From positions 9,716,708 to 9,780,707 of the forward strand of contig OU744725.1 of the NCBI GenBank assembly GCA_916613615.1: DNA of 64,000 nucleotides, written 5' to 3'. Source of the stretch: Steromphala cineraria (taxonomy: Eukaryota; Mollusca; Gastropoda; Trochida; Trochidae). Below, one piece after another: positions 23,022 to 37,160 of the stretch. The notes below the pieces were generated by a model, which did no database searches, was not told where the DNA came from, and worked only from the letters and a program-made list of their open reading frames with translations. Every line of letters begins with the position of its first letter. Position 1 is the stretch's first letter. Both the position numbers and the translations under genes were made by a program.

Positions 23022-23385
23022 TTAAAGGGGCAGTAGCACGTTTTTAGGGGGAATATAAGGTGATGTCAGGAAAATGAAAATAAATGGTTCCAATCTTTAG
23101 ACAATGTATAAAAACTAAATGGAGAAGTAATAAATCAAATATACAATGTAAAGTTAAGCCATGCGATTCCTTTTCTTACACAAAATGAATTAAAGGTGTT
23201 CACACACAAATGGCTGCCAATGGATTTTATGTGAATCCTCATACTTTGTTCTCTGACTACGGATGATTGGTTAGTGTTATGAGATTTATGATACTATCAA
23301 AGTAATACATTTAGCATTAACTTATAGTTATCAGTGAAAAATTGAAAATATAAAATTGTCAAAAAACGTGCTACTGCCCCTTTAA
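23022..23385 (+). mobile_element. TTAA MITE (GGGGCAGTAGCACG family), copy 5
   Basis: Full length with intact TTAA on both sides and near-perfect termini. Same orientation as copy 1. Confidence 0.9.
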
Positions 23386-24719
23386 GGTCAACGCCACAAG
23401 TCATTAAATCCCTTGACAATCCTTGTAAAAATATTACTTGGAAAGTGTTGTGAAATGAAGCTCTTATTTTGGAAATATCAGCTATCGAGGAATGAACATG
23501 TTTTATATAGGTTTATGTTGCGATCGGTCAAAAGTAAAGGTCAAGAATTTGGTATAACAATGCTTTATCGTAACTATCAACACTTGTACTCTTTACATTA
23601 TTGTTATAATAAATACAAGTGGCTTAGCTATCGTAACACGAATGAAGACGATTCGGCACATTCCCAGCTAATTCTATTATCTAATCTCAAGTTTGCCAAT
23701 GATGACGCCTGAAGTGTTCTTGGCCTTTTTTCGCCACATTGATTAGATTTACCCTAATGAAGACAATTTCCAACATGATTTTGTATTGGATGCCATAATG
23801 GAAATTGTGTAAGTCAATTACTTTCCAATTGATTAAGTGTTAGTTCGTTCCAGCGTGCCCATAAAATACAGAGAAAAATAATTCAAATTTAAAGAAAATG
23901 TCCATTTATGGACAAAGTAACCCCTCAAGATACTTTGTATACTAACAACAGGCACCAACTCAAGTACTGCAATTCATATTTGTAAATCGTGAAAAATGTA
24001 CAAACTAATGATAAAAACAAAATTATTGGCTATTTATGATAGGGCGTCAGAACAGTATGTAAAGAAAGTCATAAATGAGTAGTATGACATGACGTATGAA
24101 AACGCCTTGCTATTGCTTACATTACGTTTCGGAACACACTTATTTGTACTAAGCCCATACAATAGTTATCTAAAATCAGATTATAGTGTCTGGTACTGAA
24201 AATACAGGAAAGGCGTTTTATCCTTATATCTAATGTGTTCTCATTTCATTAGTTGCTCCTGGGTATATCATTTTAGTATATCTAACCAGGTATAAGTTGC
24301 TGCTAGAAAATTTCTATATCACATATGCATAGGTTTACCTACTAGAGCTTCTTGATTTTGGCTTGACCCTCTACCATAATACCTCTTTGTCTAGAAAATA
24401 TATTTTTGTCGAATTTCCATATAATAAGAGCACGAAAGTGTGATATGAATTCGATATTCAATACCTTTGTTTCATAAAGGACAATAAAGACGTTCTTTAT
24501 AGATGTTTTTCTTTCCTCATATATCAGAAAACTGATCATCTCATCAAATATTTTACAAACATTCCCCTTAATTGATATGTTGTTGTTATCAACATATATT
24601 TTCCAGTTTTAAATATTCATACTTTGAACTTGAATCTAATGTCAAAATCCAATCTTGACTAAACATAGATCTAACACGAAATTTACAACATTCACCAAAA
24701 ACACACAATTTGATGTCTT
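23386..24719. other. Non-coding; duplication copy A, partners at 42.4-43.2 and 44.6-44.9 kb
   Basis: 23400-23910 aligns with 42410-43205 (AATATCAGCTAT, CGGTCAAA, GGCACATTCCC, GAAGACAATTTC). 24095-24380 aligns with 44620-44910 (GCTATTGCTTACATTA, AATCAGATTATAGTGTCTGG, TTGCTCCTGGGTATATCA). The 99-codon open frame at 23413-23712 is not preserved in the partner, so it is unlikely to be a gene. 23930-24015 resembles a single, diverged unit of the 87-bp array found in copy B. Confidence 0.6.
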
Positions 24720-25265
24720 TACGCTTGCGTTGAGATACTTTTACATGCTGAGAGATGGACTCCATCTATACAATCGAAACGTTGTAAACCCCATGTTTCA
24801 GAGCCGTATGATGAAATGGGTTTGAATCTGGGTATTAAATATCTTTTAGGGCCAATGTTCTAACTTTGCATAAGACTGAGATACATTGTACTAAAGCTTT
24901 TTTCACGTAAAGTTAAATTCTGTGCACAATTTTAAATATCATTCTGTTTAAAAACAAACATCCTAAATACGAATATTTATCAAAAATATCAATCAGCTGA
25001 CCATCGTAAATAAACAGTGCCAACATTTCAATGATCGACCAAATCAAAAGCTTTTGGATCTACTAAGGCTATATACAGTTTATGTTTTCTTTTTGTCAGT
25101 GCTTTTTGTATCATTTCAAACAGAGTAAATGTACGGTCTGTCGTAGAGTATCGCTTTCTTAAACCAGCCTAAGATTCAGGGATGTCATCACATTTTTGGC
25201 CAAGTTCGTTAACATGTTAAAATATCAAGCTAAAAACTTTCCCAATGCCACTCATCATTGAGAAG
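24720..25265 (-). pseudogene. Non-LTR retrotransposon reverse transcriptase fragment
   Basis: On the minus strand, 25170-25040 reads AGLRKRYSTTDRTFTLF, then KLYIALVDPKAFDLVDH. This is the fingers/palm pattern of non-LTR reverse transcriptases, with the first catalytic aspartate in the VD-KAFD context. Upstream (about 25265-25215) GIGKVFS fits the preceding conserved block. Downstream (about 24830-24790) SYGSETWG fits the thumb region, so the palm with the FADD-type box has been deleted between them. Several stops and frame changes are present. The clade could be CR1-, Jockey- or RTE-related; I cannot decide. Confidence 0.7.
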
Positions 25266-27949
25266 TGAGAAATCTTTAAGAAGTTGTTAACCAGAAGATT
25301 TGTCCAACTTCATGGATATATTTCAAGTACAAATGTTGACAAGATACTCTGGTTACGTTATTCAAATTAAAGTTAAGAATATTGAAGTTGTTATCCATAA
25401 TATTTGTCTTCTGAAATACTAAAAGTTCTAAGTTCTAAGTACTAAGTTCTAAATGACCTTGATAATTTCATGATGTTGACAGTTTCGTCAGATGAATGTT
25501 TTATACCAAATAATCGAAGAACCAGAACCTACAGCTGTGCTTCACATTCACGTGCTATTCATTTTGCTCTCTTGGAACAAATGCATGGAATTATTTGAAT
25601 ATTGAAGGAATAATTTACTAAATACGATGACGATGTTCTCTCTTTCTTTAGACAACGATTTTTGACATGACTGATTAAACCTAGCGAGTTTGGGCGACAG
25701 AGGTTTCCCTTGGATGCCCTAAGACTTAGCACGTCTTTATTGGATTTCGTGCTCTGGCTAAGTATTATCCTTTTGACATTGTAAAGGATACATTAATGCA
25801 GAATAGTTTCCTGAAACTAAGACCACAGATCTCCGGTCATGTACAAGCGCATGGCTCTCTAGGACAGGAATTATAAAGATATCGGAGTAAAGATAGATTT
25901 CATCTTGTATGAAGATGTTACAACGAACCATTTGAAAAGACGTATTGCTTCATTGTTTAAACATTTAACATTTTGTTTAAGAATTATACAATTAAAAGGA
26001 CCATATACTTCTGTCAAAATAGTGCCTTTGAATAAACCAATAATATTCAAATACATTCTTGACGTTCGTTACCTGTTATGGCATGTCTAATCTTTTTTGT
26101 ATCAATTCATAAATTATCTTGATGAATTCTTATAACATGTATCCTTGTTCTTTTGCCATTTTGATTTGTGACAATATTATGATATATTAAATTATTTCTA
26201 AAACCAGAATCTCCCTAATAAAGGTCATGTGGACAATGGAACCAAAAGTCTTATTGCAAAATAACGTGTGCTTTTAGTCATAAATTGTATTTTCATTGGT
26301 GAGGTTTGGTTACTGTTTACTGTCAGATTCTTCCGCTTTCAATGATGTGAAACCAAGTAAGGAGGAACAGAACAGCCCGATTGTGTTGTGTAAATAAGCC
26401 CAGGTTTCCATTGCAAACTCTGTTCACTATAAACAACTGAGAATGAAGAAGGGGTTCATAGGTCAACGCTGAACAAGCGCAAAATATGTTGCCGATGGAC
26501 CGTAAGATCGAACAGATGATTATAGGTTTGTCTACAATACCTAAATGCTGTTGCAATTATGGTGTAACCTGCAATATTATGCTACAATGATTCGACCCGA
26601 AGCAATTTTGTGGCCGTTTTAAACAGTTGAATATCCTTATCAATAGTCCAGGTATCTTGAATACTGTACCTCACTTCACACGTCAAATGTTTGAATGTAA
26701 TCTCTTCTTAGTCATCATGACGTTTATTGAGGCAGATAATTATGGAAATCACTACTCTTTCAAGTCTAAAATATTTCATTCCTATGTTTTTTAAACAAGA
26801 AAAAAACATTGTTTTGTTAACCTGTAGAATGATGACATTGTGGTTTTATGACAAATGCTTGAAAACTGCCAGGCGAAATGTCTATGTTGTCAGCGTAATC
26901 TTGATAATTCAAAATGCTGGTTGTATGTATAAGGGATTTGATGGTTTGCATTGAATATCAATACGCATATCAAAACGCTCTTATGGGTTTCATATTGAAT
27001 ACTTTCTTCGTCTTTGATGTTTGCTTAATCGTTATTGAGCTAAGCAATGTAAAGATGGATGTATTCACCAAGTATTGGAGTTCAGTAAGATAAATAAAGT
27101 ATTCAGTCTTTAGAGATGCACATTTAATCAGACATTTCAATTTCATGGCAGTGCAGAAATTAATTCATTTCTGCAGGTTTACATAGACATTTAAATGTTC
27201 AGGCCGTTTGATATCAAACAAATATCAAAAGTAAAAATCTTTGATAATTTCTTTACATGTATATACGATTCCAAGGAAAATTGGATTCTATGCCAAATGG
27301 TAAACTTTGGTAAAAGATTGTCTAGAAGAAGATTGAGTCATAGATATACATGATTAATCTGTTCACGACTGATTTATAGAATATCCTTGATGTTGAATAA
27401 CGCGTTAGGTATTGCCTCAATTGTCATGAAAGGGTTTTATTAAACAATGACAGACTACTTATATAGAGCATGCAATCAATCATAAGCAAATATGCATCCT
27501 CTTCCAAAGAAGAATATGATGTGAGATCAAAACATTCAACGAAAATGACATATGTGCAATGAAGTTTTCCATGATAATTTACAGTTTCTTCTTATGTTTT
27601 CCGTTAAGGATGATTAAATATAATTCTTGCTATAATATTGTTATAACTTTTATATTTTGAAAGAGGAAACACTTGATATACTTTACAAGTCATTTCAAAC
27701 ACGATGCTGCAATTACGACAAAGAGGGTATAATATACTTTACAAGTCATGTCAAATTCGATGCTGATATTACGACAAAGAGGGTAAAAATAAACTTAAAA
27801 ACAGCAACAATTATGGGAAATTGTAGAAAATGCTCCGCAAATGATAGAATTGAGTGGCAACATTGACTTGACAAGACAATTAAGAGACAAGTACGAAATA
27901 AGGACTTTGTTTAACTGTCTTCTTAAAAGCATTTGTTTCAAAGCATTTG
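25266..27949. other. Non-coding; end of duplication copy A
   Basis: 25600-25680 resembles 48880-48965, and 26190-26300 resembles 53150-53290 (ACCAGAATCT, AGGTCATGTGG, TCTTATTGCA). Beyond about 26650 no partner was recognised. A 57-bp direct duplication lies at 27681-27786 (CTTTACAAGTCAT to TTACGACAAAGAGGGT, twice). No exon is supported. Confidence 0.5.
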
Positions 27950-30390
27950 CATTGAGTCGTTCCTTCAAGAATTGTTAATGTACAAGCAAATCGGAAAACG
28001 TTCTCAAATTGATGAAGCTTGTATCTCACAACACTAGTAGCACTCACGAAACAACACTTAGGTCGATGAAAGGAAATGACTTTTTTTGAAAGGAAATGGT
28101 TTGGAAACTTCTTATACAAGTGAAAACTAGTCATTAAAGCTGAACTAGTCACTTGATGATATTTCTCTTTGTGACAGTTGACCTGGTGGGCAATGCTTAC
28201 AACAAAGATTTTATTTGAGTGATACCCTTAGATCCTATTGTGTGTGTTTGGATTTATATAAGAATTGGTAACGAAATTCAACTCTAGAAAGCAATCAAAA
28301 TATTTTACCAATACTAAAAAAGCCATAAACCGACAAAGGCACCAATCATTGCATATTAGTTACATGTACCAATGCAGAGAATTTACATATTCAATTTGTT
28401 GGATATTTTTCACTTTGCATATTTGAACCATTTGTTTAAGCAATCATGAAACCATACAACAGACTGAAGTATCCGTAATCAATTTCAAACTTGAAAACAG
28501 GCATCAAGATGTCTTGAGATGACACAATTCGATTTACATTTAAAACACTTCAATATGGACTCCAGAAAGCATATTAATAAAATCGGCTTCATCCTAGTGT
28601 ATCAATTTAGACACATTAAAGAGAACTTTGGAGATTATTTTAGCTTGTACAAATTGCAACTTATGACATGAGCACCTTTTTTCCAAACACCAATGTTCCC
28701 AAGTTTCTCTCCATAAGAGGAACAGTTATCAATTATCCAGGTTTCAATTTGAAACTATCTGAGCTTGGAAAATCCATTCATTTTATTACCCTTACGAACT
28801 CATGAATATGAATATATCTATCTATGAACACATCTAGGAATAACATCTTGTCATTTGATGAACAAATAAGCTTTCATAATTAAACGTACACGTGGCAGTC
28901 TTTGTAGATCTGTGGGTTAAACGCTTTCATTCTTATTCCTTCTTTATACACTGCAATAGTGAGCATGGCTCCTTCATTACATAAAAATAATTGAATTAAA
29001 AACATTCATTTAGTCATGTGAATGAATGATGATTCCTGTTAATGTGACAAAACAAAAAATCTGTTGATCTGAATTTATTTAGATTGGAGGTTAAACAAAA
29101 TAACTTCTGTCTCTTAAGGTCGTGGCTTTGAAAATCTGAAAGAATAGTACAAATTCAGAACATTCGACAACTTGCTATGGTCACCTTTACTTGATATCCC
29201 TTAAAGGCGCATCACTGGGAAATTGAAATATCACATTTACACACGAAATTCCTAAGTACAATAGTTTTCAAATTATACTTTGGAAACTGAACAAAGTCAG
29301 AATTTGACCACCGTTGGTTTGCAATCTAGATGATAACCTAAAATTTAAACACCTAATGGACAGATCTGCACTATATAGCATAACAAAGTTGAAGTTTCTG
29401 AGTCAAAAAGTTTTCAAGTTACGCTCTGGAAAAGATTTCAGACACACGCAGGGATGACAGAAGGGCGCACGGGCATGCAGTGTGTTATACCCTCGACTAC
29501 GTCGTAGCGGGTATAATTGTTTTTCCAAATAAAATCACGATTAAGGTCTTCAGGTTAATAATGCGTTACGAGCTTTATAATAATTATTACGTATCAAACA
29601 TCAATTTTAATCTATTCTGTATTGTTACCCTTATGCATATCACTTCCTGAAATCTATTCACACATCTAGGTTTAGCAGCTTGTCAAAAGTTTTACAAGTA
29701 AGCCTTCGTGCAGAAACGGAGTAGTGTCTGTAGTCATATTGTCATATTCATTTCTACTTTATATAACTATTGGAAGCTGATTCTAACATTTAGATTTACT
29801 ACAATCGTTTATTGCTGATATCCGAAACATTTCAAGGTTACGGGATCTCATTAAGTAAGATTAAGTAATTTATTTCCATCAGAAATGAATGTTGCCTTTC
29901 AAAGTTGTAAAAAGTAGAATTATATTGACATTTTTTTATAATATGCAACTATTTTTGTTTCAAATTCATGTATCTTATGCATATATTCATATATATTCCA
30001 TGAAACTGTTCAATGTCTATTCACATCAAATGATGCAAATGGTTAGCTGTATATGACTATAAAGTGTAGTTTAGCATAGAGTCAAAATAAGGGGATCTTT
30101 ATTGATGCAAGTTTAAATAAGATTGCATCATTTACTGATTAGTTTTGAGTTTGACTTAAATTTTTCAAGTGAGGAAGTCAAGGAAATCATTTTCTATTTC
30201 CAACTTGGAATCAAAAAAGTATATTGATGAAACCTGATATGCAGTTACAGCCTTACTGGTTGAAACTTTGAGTGACATTATTATGAGCCAATCTTTATTT
30301 AATCAAGCAACAATAAAGTATGCTTGTGTTCTCAGTCACTCATACAGAGATGAAAATTAACCAATGCATGAAAGGGTTATTAAACTTTGA
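27950..30390. other. Non-coding; start of duplication copy B
   Basis: 28000-28720 is the partner of 1-800. After that, no gene was found up to the SINE at 30391. 29190-29520 is a separate interspersed repeat. Confidence 0.55.
29190..29520 (+). repeat. Interspersed repeat fragment ending in a GGGTATA hairpin
   Basis: The right end, about 29489-29520, forms the hairpin TACCCTCGACTACGTCGTAG followed by CGGGTATAATTGT. TTCAAGTTACGCTCTGGAAA upstream resembles TTTTCAAGTTATCGCGTTTA in the 58.8-59.7 kb repeat. This looks like one of the hairpin-ended repeat families of molluscs; the left boundary is uncertain. Confidence 0.4.
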
Positions 30391-30664
30391 GGTGAGGTGA
30401 TGTTGGGTTTAACGCTGCTTTCACGGCTGCTAGTTTTATTCAGGGAGAAAGCCCGCAACACCATTGTGGCTATGCATTGCGATGAAACCTGCCAGCATCG
30501 GCTGGACCTAGCGGACCATGGGTGGTACTGCGCTGAAAGTCAGTGTAGCATTGCACCCTTACCTGACTGCGTGTAGAACAGTTGAATAAGTTGCGGAGCC
30601 TTCTGGTGGGATTCGAACCACGGACCTCTTGATCCATAGCTAACCACTGCGCTATCTCGCCCTC
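30391..30664 (-). mobile_element. tRNA-derived SINE, copy 1 (full)
   Basis: On the minus strand the head reads GGGCGAGATAGCGCAGTGG, giving an A-box like a tRNA. GGTTCGAATCC supplies a B-box (plus strand 30609-30619). The body is followed by a GTTAAACCC-type tail and GGTGAGG repeats at the plus-strand left end. Two related copies lie at 48350 and 51011. The body resembles the widespread molluscan SINE class. RNA polymerase III promoter boxes are intact by eye, but the tRNA fold beyond them is not. Confidence 0.85.
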
Positions 30665-33600
30665 ATTAGTTGACTAAAGAATATTAAAACATTGCAACAT
30701 ATTGTTTCATAACATTACCATCTTAAAGAAATAAAGACACACCTAAACCTAAACCTAAACCCTCCTTTCTTCAATCTAAATCCGATTAGGGTGACTTTTT
30801 AGGTTTTCGTAGATCAATGGTATTTAAGGGCATTCTGTATCTAAGATTAATGAGTGTTTATTCTGTATGACCCCAACTTACTTTGATAAGTAAGCTGAGT
30901 GTCTAGCCATGGACAAAGTTGATATGGTTTCCCCCCTTAAGCCCTTGAGGCAAATCATCTTGAGTTTCATTTACTTAACAGCAACTAAACAAATGATATT
31001 TTGCAATAGCTAAAAGGATTACCATAGCATATACTTAGTTATCCAAGGTGCTGGCCTTTAAATACTCTTTTAACTTTAGGCAATCGAATAGAAGGCATCA
31101 GGTTGTCGGTATAACACATTTTAACCATAGAGAAAATCAAATGATTTCCAAACTGAAAAAGTTAATGAGCTGTTCTCATGAAATGTATCGGAAATAAACA
31201 ACCCAAAATTCAAGTAAATGTAACATTAAGCTGTGACACAGAGTATCTTTCTTAAAATTTATTTGGTTTTGATAAACTACAAAATATTTATGTGCTGATT
31301 GAAGTTCATATTTTATCACTGGACTTGCAAATACCTTGTAAGGGTAATTAATCTTAACTTAAACTAGGTTTGTGCTCTATGATATTCTCTTAAAGGAAAG
31401 GAGGTTACAACGATATGAACAATTACGATGCGGATTATTATCACTAACAAATTTGCAATAAAAAGTGATAGCTATTCGGTAAAATGTCAATGCTACACCA
31501 TATAACACATATCAGCATATATCCTAAAACTGTCAAAATAACATTAACTTTGAAGGTTGTGATCATGTGATAAACTCTTCCAGGATTTTTACTTCTTAGG
31601 CTGTTGATAAAGGTAAGCGAAACATTCATTTAGCTCAAAAAGATATCTTCCTCGTTTAACAAGAATAACATATTTTAACGTTGCATGAACTTACGATGTT
31701 TTCAAAATTAGTTAACATTATGACATGTAAATGTATGCACAATATCTATTATGCTATAAATGACTGATCTTAGAATTCAAACACATTTATTCTGGATAAT
31801 AATTTTACTTTGATGATAACAAAGTGATGTTGACATGATTAAAGGAGCATTCAAAATAATTTTTTGTAAATCCGCTTCAAGCTGCTTCTCGTTGTTAAGA
31901 ATCGATTTCCACATAAATCACATCAACATTGTTTTCAATGGACCTTTTAATGAAATTGGCAAAACATCTTTGTTTCATCTTGTCATTTGTATTTCGCTCT
32001 TGACAAGATCGTCGCAGGGTTTATACTGAAAATTGATAGCCTTATTATTTCTTTATGATGAACAGTATTAATAGAGTTCGTTGAAGACCTATAAAGAAAA
32101 GGAAAACTATAATTAGTTCATGACATAAAGGAAGGTTCAAAATGAAAATTTTGATAAAAATGAAGGAATCAATATGGAATCAGTATTGACATTCTGATTA
32201 TAAATTTTATGATAAAGATGGCTTGAGGACGAATCAATGTACTGGTGATTACAAAAGTGATTACACCTACAAATATCTTTATAAATAAACGACTGGTAAG
32301 AAATTGAAATTGGTTGATGGCGTGCCATTGATCCTTATAAATATTTAACAGTACAAACCAGAGAGAGTGAAATGACACGTGCAGCATTCACGACATTCGA
32401 AAATGTTACATAGATAAAACTTGTACCAAATTAAGTTACTATGGAAAGTGGCAACTAGGATAGTTCTGAAGAAGACAAATGCAATTACGCTGATATTGCC
32501 AGAATACTATACAGGAACTATAGACTTCATATTTAAAAATTAAACTTTCAGTCTCTCTTGCAGATAAGGTTTTCTTCACATTTAAAGAATAACATTCACG
32601 TTGAATAATAGATGAAAACATTTGCTACATTCATATTATATACTTGACCAATTTACTTGTACTTAAATAAACTAAAGAGCTCAACCTAAACAGGAGTACC
32701 TTAATTTGGCAACCAGAAAACAACCTCACGATTTGCTGGTAAGAGGTTCATTTAGATTGGTTTTATTGGTAACAGATTTTCATACTTTTGTGTGTTGTGA
32801 ACACACAAGAAGTTCTAAATTAAGTAGCTATATGTAAGGAGAGGATTAGGTTGAAAGTAGTATGTTGTTCATTACAAATGAACCGTAAATCTTAAAGAAG
32901 GCTGGCCAAGAAAGCTTTATTTTGTGTCATGGAAAACTGTGCCAGAAAATGTCGTCACTTGTGTAGAAGCGTGTGATTGTTGATTTTTCTATCTGTGCTT
33001 TTACATCTTCCAAAGCAGTGTTTAATTCTTTATAGAAACTGGAAGCAAGAGCTGATTATTAGCGCAATAATTACTACAATATTTTCGAGGAACCAATCAG
33101 AAAGCAGTATTTTCAAACCATTTTGCGTGTCATGTTTGAATAATTCTTCAAAGCCACAAACGTAAGCAAAAAAACTCCAAAAAGACACACATATTTCCCA
33201 GGTTGTTCATTTTCGGACTTAAGTTTAGCCGCAATGAAGCAGATCAAGAAATAAAAATCTCAAATAATGTATCAAGTAATTCTTATTCAATGTTCAATCA
33301 GCAACGCTATTGAACTGTCGTTTAGTAAACTGAATCATAGCAAAGGCCTCTGTGACAACAGTTCCCCGGGTATCATTTGCTGAACATTTTCAAATGATTG
33401 GAATATAATATTTCCACTTGTGGAACCTGTCGGCAGCCAGAAAACTCTTATTAAGTTCGGATCGACATCGTATTACTTCGGAGAAGGAGGTCAAATTTAA
33501 ATAATAAGTAGATAGCTATGCTGTTGACTGAAATATTTCTTTATACATAAATGAAAACAACAAAGGTCCAAGTATGACCTCAAAGTGACAACTTTTAATG

Positions 33601-33953
33601 ATACGTAATGCTTGATTCACAAATAATTAACTCATCCTTCTGGTTCTGGCTTCCTTCATTAACTCTGTACTAGTACATGTAGATAAGCTTCATCCAAGTT
33701 TCCATTTCTCGTCTTATCAACATCCTTGTTAGTGATCTCTACGTATCGTGTTATACTTTTACAAGTATTCCTGATGTTGTTTCGTCATCCCCCCCCCCCC
33801 CCATACATATAAACATAATGGTGAAAAACGTTCATGGGTGTTGGTCAACAAAGATGAGCGATATCAACTAGTGAACACATTACCTTCTATTGTCCAGTAT
33901 TCGATCACTCTATATAAAAAGTAAAAAAGTGATACTTCTGTCAAGTATGTGAA
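30665..33953. other. Non-coding; duplication copy B
   Basis: This holds partners of 6.16-6.47, 7.96-8.66, 18.19-18.56 and 20.2-20.5 kb in the same order. The 7-kb transposon and the Tc1 relic of copy A are absent. A C-homopolymer lies at 33789-33802. No gene is supported. Confidence 0.6.
30741..30763 (+). repeat. Short CCTAAA triplet array
   Basis: Three and a half units of CCTAAA. It resembles the plant-type telomere unit but not the TTAGGG expected in animals, and it is too short to be an interstitial telomere. Confidence 0.6.
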
Positions 33954-34795
33954 TCAATATCGATTGTGATCACTTCGACCATTGATTCAGGCCGTCGAAC
34001 AGATGACATCAGACGTCAGATCGCGTGAGGAGGGATCATGTTCCGCTCCTCAGTCAAAGCTTGTATCAGTGTTTGTTTGGTCGTGGATGACCTGTCAGGC
34101 TGGAATCCTTTTTCAAATGTGATCAAATAAATGCCCAGTCGGTGATAGAGCGGGAAGGCCATGGCAGGACAAAAACGTTGTTGGTTTTGAGGGACCGTTG
34201 AACCCGTTGAGATGTATAACATGGGTCGTTATCCTGTTCTAGGGTTCTGTTGAAGGAACGGCAGAACGACTAGCCGTATGATTTGATCGATGTAACACTG
34301 CTCATCCAAATTGCCATCAACAATAACCTTTGTCTTCCTGTTGGCGCATTGCTCTAAAAACCACAACACCGTCGCCAACCGGTCCAACCACTTGCATGCA
34401 ACAGCGTGAGGTTCGTTCGCTTCTGCGTCGATACACACGTTTCCTGCCATCCGTTTTGTTAAAGAGACACCTCTCGTCAATGAACATGACCCATAGTCAG
34501 ACGTCGACGTGGATGCATGAGTCTCAGAACTACACCACGGTACACCAAACATGACGAAGTCTCCTGGGCACGGTCCTTTGGCTGACACGGTGGCCAAACA
34601 CAGTTGCAGATGATGACGTCACATTTATGAATCGTTTGCGCATATGTCCTAGCCTTATCCACAGTTCTGTCAGTCTGTCTATACCGATTCATCGGCTGCA
34701 ATTATACTAGATATATCATATATACATGGTCTTGTGTAGCACAAAACTGGACCAAACCACCGCCTCGTTCTCTCTTCGTTGGATAATTTTGGCAT
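33954..34795 (-). pseudogene. Tc1-like transposase pseudogene
   Basis: Read on the minus strand, MPKLSNEERTRR starts at 34795, a typical Tc1 transposase opening. VYRGVVLRLMHPRRRLT follows, then WVMFIDERCLFN (first catalytic Asp context) and GRKRVYRRRSE. In another frame come VIVDGNLDEQCYIDQIIR and VVLPFLQQNP (34330-34230), then a region matching the second and third catalytic positions (SPTGHLFDHI), and RNMIPPHAI near the C-terminus. At least three frame changes and several stops disable it. Length of about 280 codons is near the usual 340. Local G+C is higher than the surroundings. Terminal inverted repeats were not located. Confidence 0.8.
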
Positions 34796-37160
34796 GGCCG
34801 CTGGTGTAAATGTATAAAGGAAGTGACTATAAACATTTCAAGTGCTTTTATAACAATAATGTGCACGTGAATTTATAGCGCGCCTGTACGAAGAAAACGC
34901 AAATAAGTGCACTTTTCTTGGTTCTTGCTTGGTTCATGCATCGTTGGTTCAGTGTTTAAAACATTAATGGTTTGGAAATTTACAGTTTTTTATATTTAAT
35001 TCATCTTTGCCAAAGCAAAAGGTTACTGCAAATATTGAAATAGTCATAAAAAAGGGATATTTTCCCCTCAAGATCAGATCAAGTAATTATATTTGCGGCA
35101 ACTGATGTTTGCCAGAGGTAAGAGATTCAAATGCAAGGAGATTTGTTATTAGGATGTTCAAAGAAAAGCAAAATAACAAATTACGAGTAAAGATATCGTT
35201 AGACAGTGCAGTTGTACTCAGAACAGACAATCAGACCGACAAGGACCTTCTTCGAAGCACAAGCAAACAAATGTGTAATGAAAAACTAGTGATACATTGT
35301 CATTCTCTTGAAATATTCTTGTAAGGTTGCAAAAATAGACTCCCACATCGATATAATGGTAATTAAGATCATTGGGTAGTTCAGGCTATGATACCTTGAC
35401 GTCCTCTCTCCTCTAACGCATGCGCAAAAAGAGTGATCCAGTTTTAGTATAGACTACCACATCAAGATTTAATGTTAGTCAAGATCAGTGGCTAGACCAG
35501 GTTATAATACTTACATGCAGGTGATAAAGGCTAGACACTTACTATTCCAATATGGTATTTGCGTGTTACGTGACTGAGGCAAAGGTTTGGAAATGTCGAT
35601 TATTTTGTATCTCTAGTTAGGCTTAGCCTTGGAGTTAACTTAATACAGTTGTGGTAATGGGTTTCGTTTTTGGAAAAATGCATTTCATTACATACTGAGT
35701 TGTGTTGGTATATGTGAAAATTAAACATGTTTTCTTTTTCGAATAAGAGCGAAAAGATTACCCTTGAGCTAATACCACAACACAGATTCTCACTTTGTTT
35801 AGAACTTTCGTAAATAATGTTGTATTTTGTTGTGTTGTAATGAAATTTAAGATAGACATTGTTCTTTTTCAGAACGGTTGATATATGGATATTTTGGAGG
35901 TGTGTGCCGATACGTATAATGCTGTTTCTACATTTCTATATACCGAGTTATTGATAATACGGCCCTTCCTTATCAATCAATGAATCTCCTTAATGTATAT
36001 TTTTTAATGTGTACAAGAACTTGCTAAATGTGGAATGATAATGGTGTTATGGATTTACCATGCATTTGAGGATTGCCATATCACGATTCAGATGTAGAAA
36101 CTTTAATACTGATGTTTAAAGTGGTAGATTTAATAGTGTTGTATATAAAGAAAATCTTCTTCTGTAAGTATCCTGTATAACTACCTACCTAAATCTACAA
36201 CTAAATATCTAAACTATTTCACCAATATGCCCAACATACATTTCTCCGTTGTAAACCTTCTGCAAAACCAAACCGATGATATAATCTATATTGTTTGTTT
36301 ATACCTGCATCATCTTAAAAAACTTATCAATGCCAGGGAATGAGCTACAATGTGTGGCTGAGCGCATGCAGTGTATTCTGACAATTGCTTTTATCATATG
36401 CCGATGGACTCTTCACTGAATAAAAGATGTTTGTAGCGATGACTATTTTAACAGCCTGTTGTAACCAACTATTGGTATGCAATGGACAGTCGTTTTTAAT
36501 TAAAGAAAATGCATGCATTAGCTGTGATTCCCAGAGGTTTTACAAGAATAATGTGATTAATATAATTGTATTATATAGATATTTTCATATCACATTCTGT
36601 ATCAGCTCGATACCCCAATATCAGCCCGAGAGCTTTAGCTAACACATGTGTTATGTTATTGGATGCTGATATCAGTTCATGAAATATGGATACAGATTCA
36701 CTTACTGGAATTCCTAATGATTTTCAAAGGTAAATTAAACTTTCTTGAAACCTGTAAAGATATATTAAATTTCGAGAAAGTACAAATCTCCAAAACAGTT
36801 CTATAAAATAACGTTAGGTTGATGTTGTGGGGAATTAAAAACGCTTATCAAACTAAGTTTAATTTAAACATCAAGTTACTTCTATTAACGTTAAGAGGGC
36901 AGGTTTGGTTTCAAGAGCATTTCCCAAATGATCTTGCTTTGTGTTTATATGCTGACGCTTCTATAAGTAATTGCTGCGAAGACAGAATCAAATTAGATAA
37001 TCCGTCTTGGCCCTATTGGCAATATTTGGAAGATGTTATTTATCAATTCTGTCTCTGTTGAAACCATTATATCAATCCATCTCCAAAACTTGCTCACTTC
37101 TTCAAATCACACATGCACACTTCTTCAAATAAGGAACAAGCTCTTTTGAGTGTTGGATTG
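34796..37160. other. Non-coding; duplication copy B
   Basis: 35075-35260 and 36655-37075 are partners of 20.99-21.16 and 22.38-22.99 kb. A two-copy imperfect tandem repeat of about 117 bp starts at 35336 and 35453. The open frames at 35.1, 36.4 and 36.8 kb are not preserved in copy A. Confidence 0.55.

Noticed and set aside
23413..23712. 99-codon open frame
   Set aside because: Not preserved in the partner segment at 42.4-43.0 kb of the duplication.
30600..30664. Possible tRNA gene (good A and B boxes)
   Set aside because: The remainder does not fold as a full cloverleaf and is joined to a SINE body shared with other copies.
30741..30763. Telomere-like CCTAAA array
   Set aside because: Three and a half units only, and not the animal TTAGGG type.
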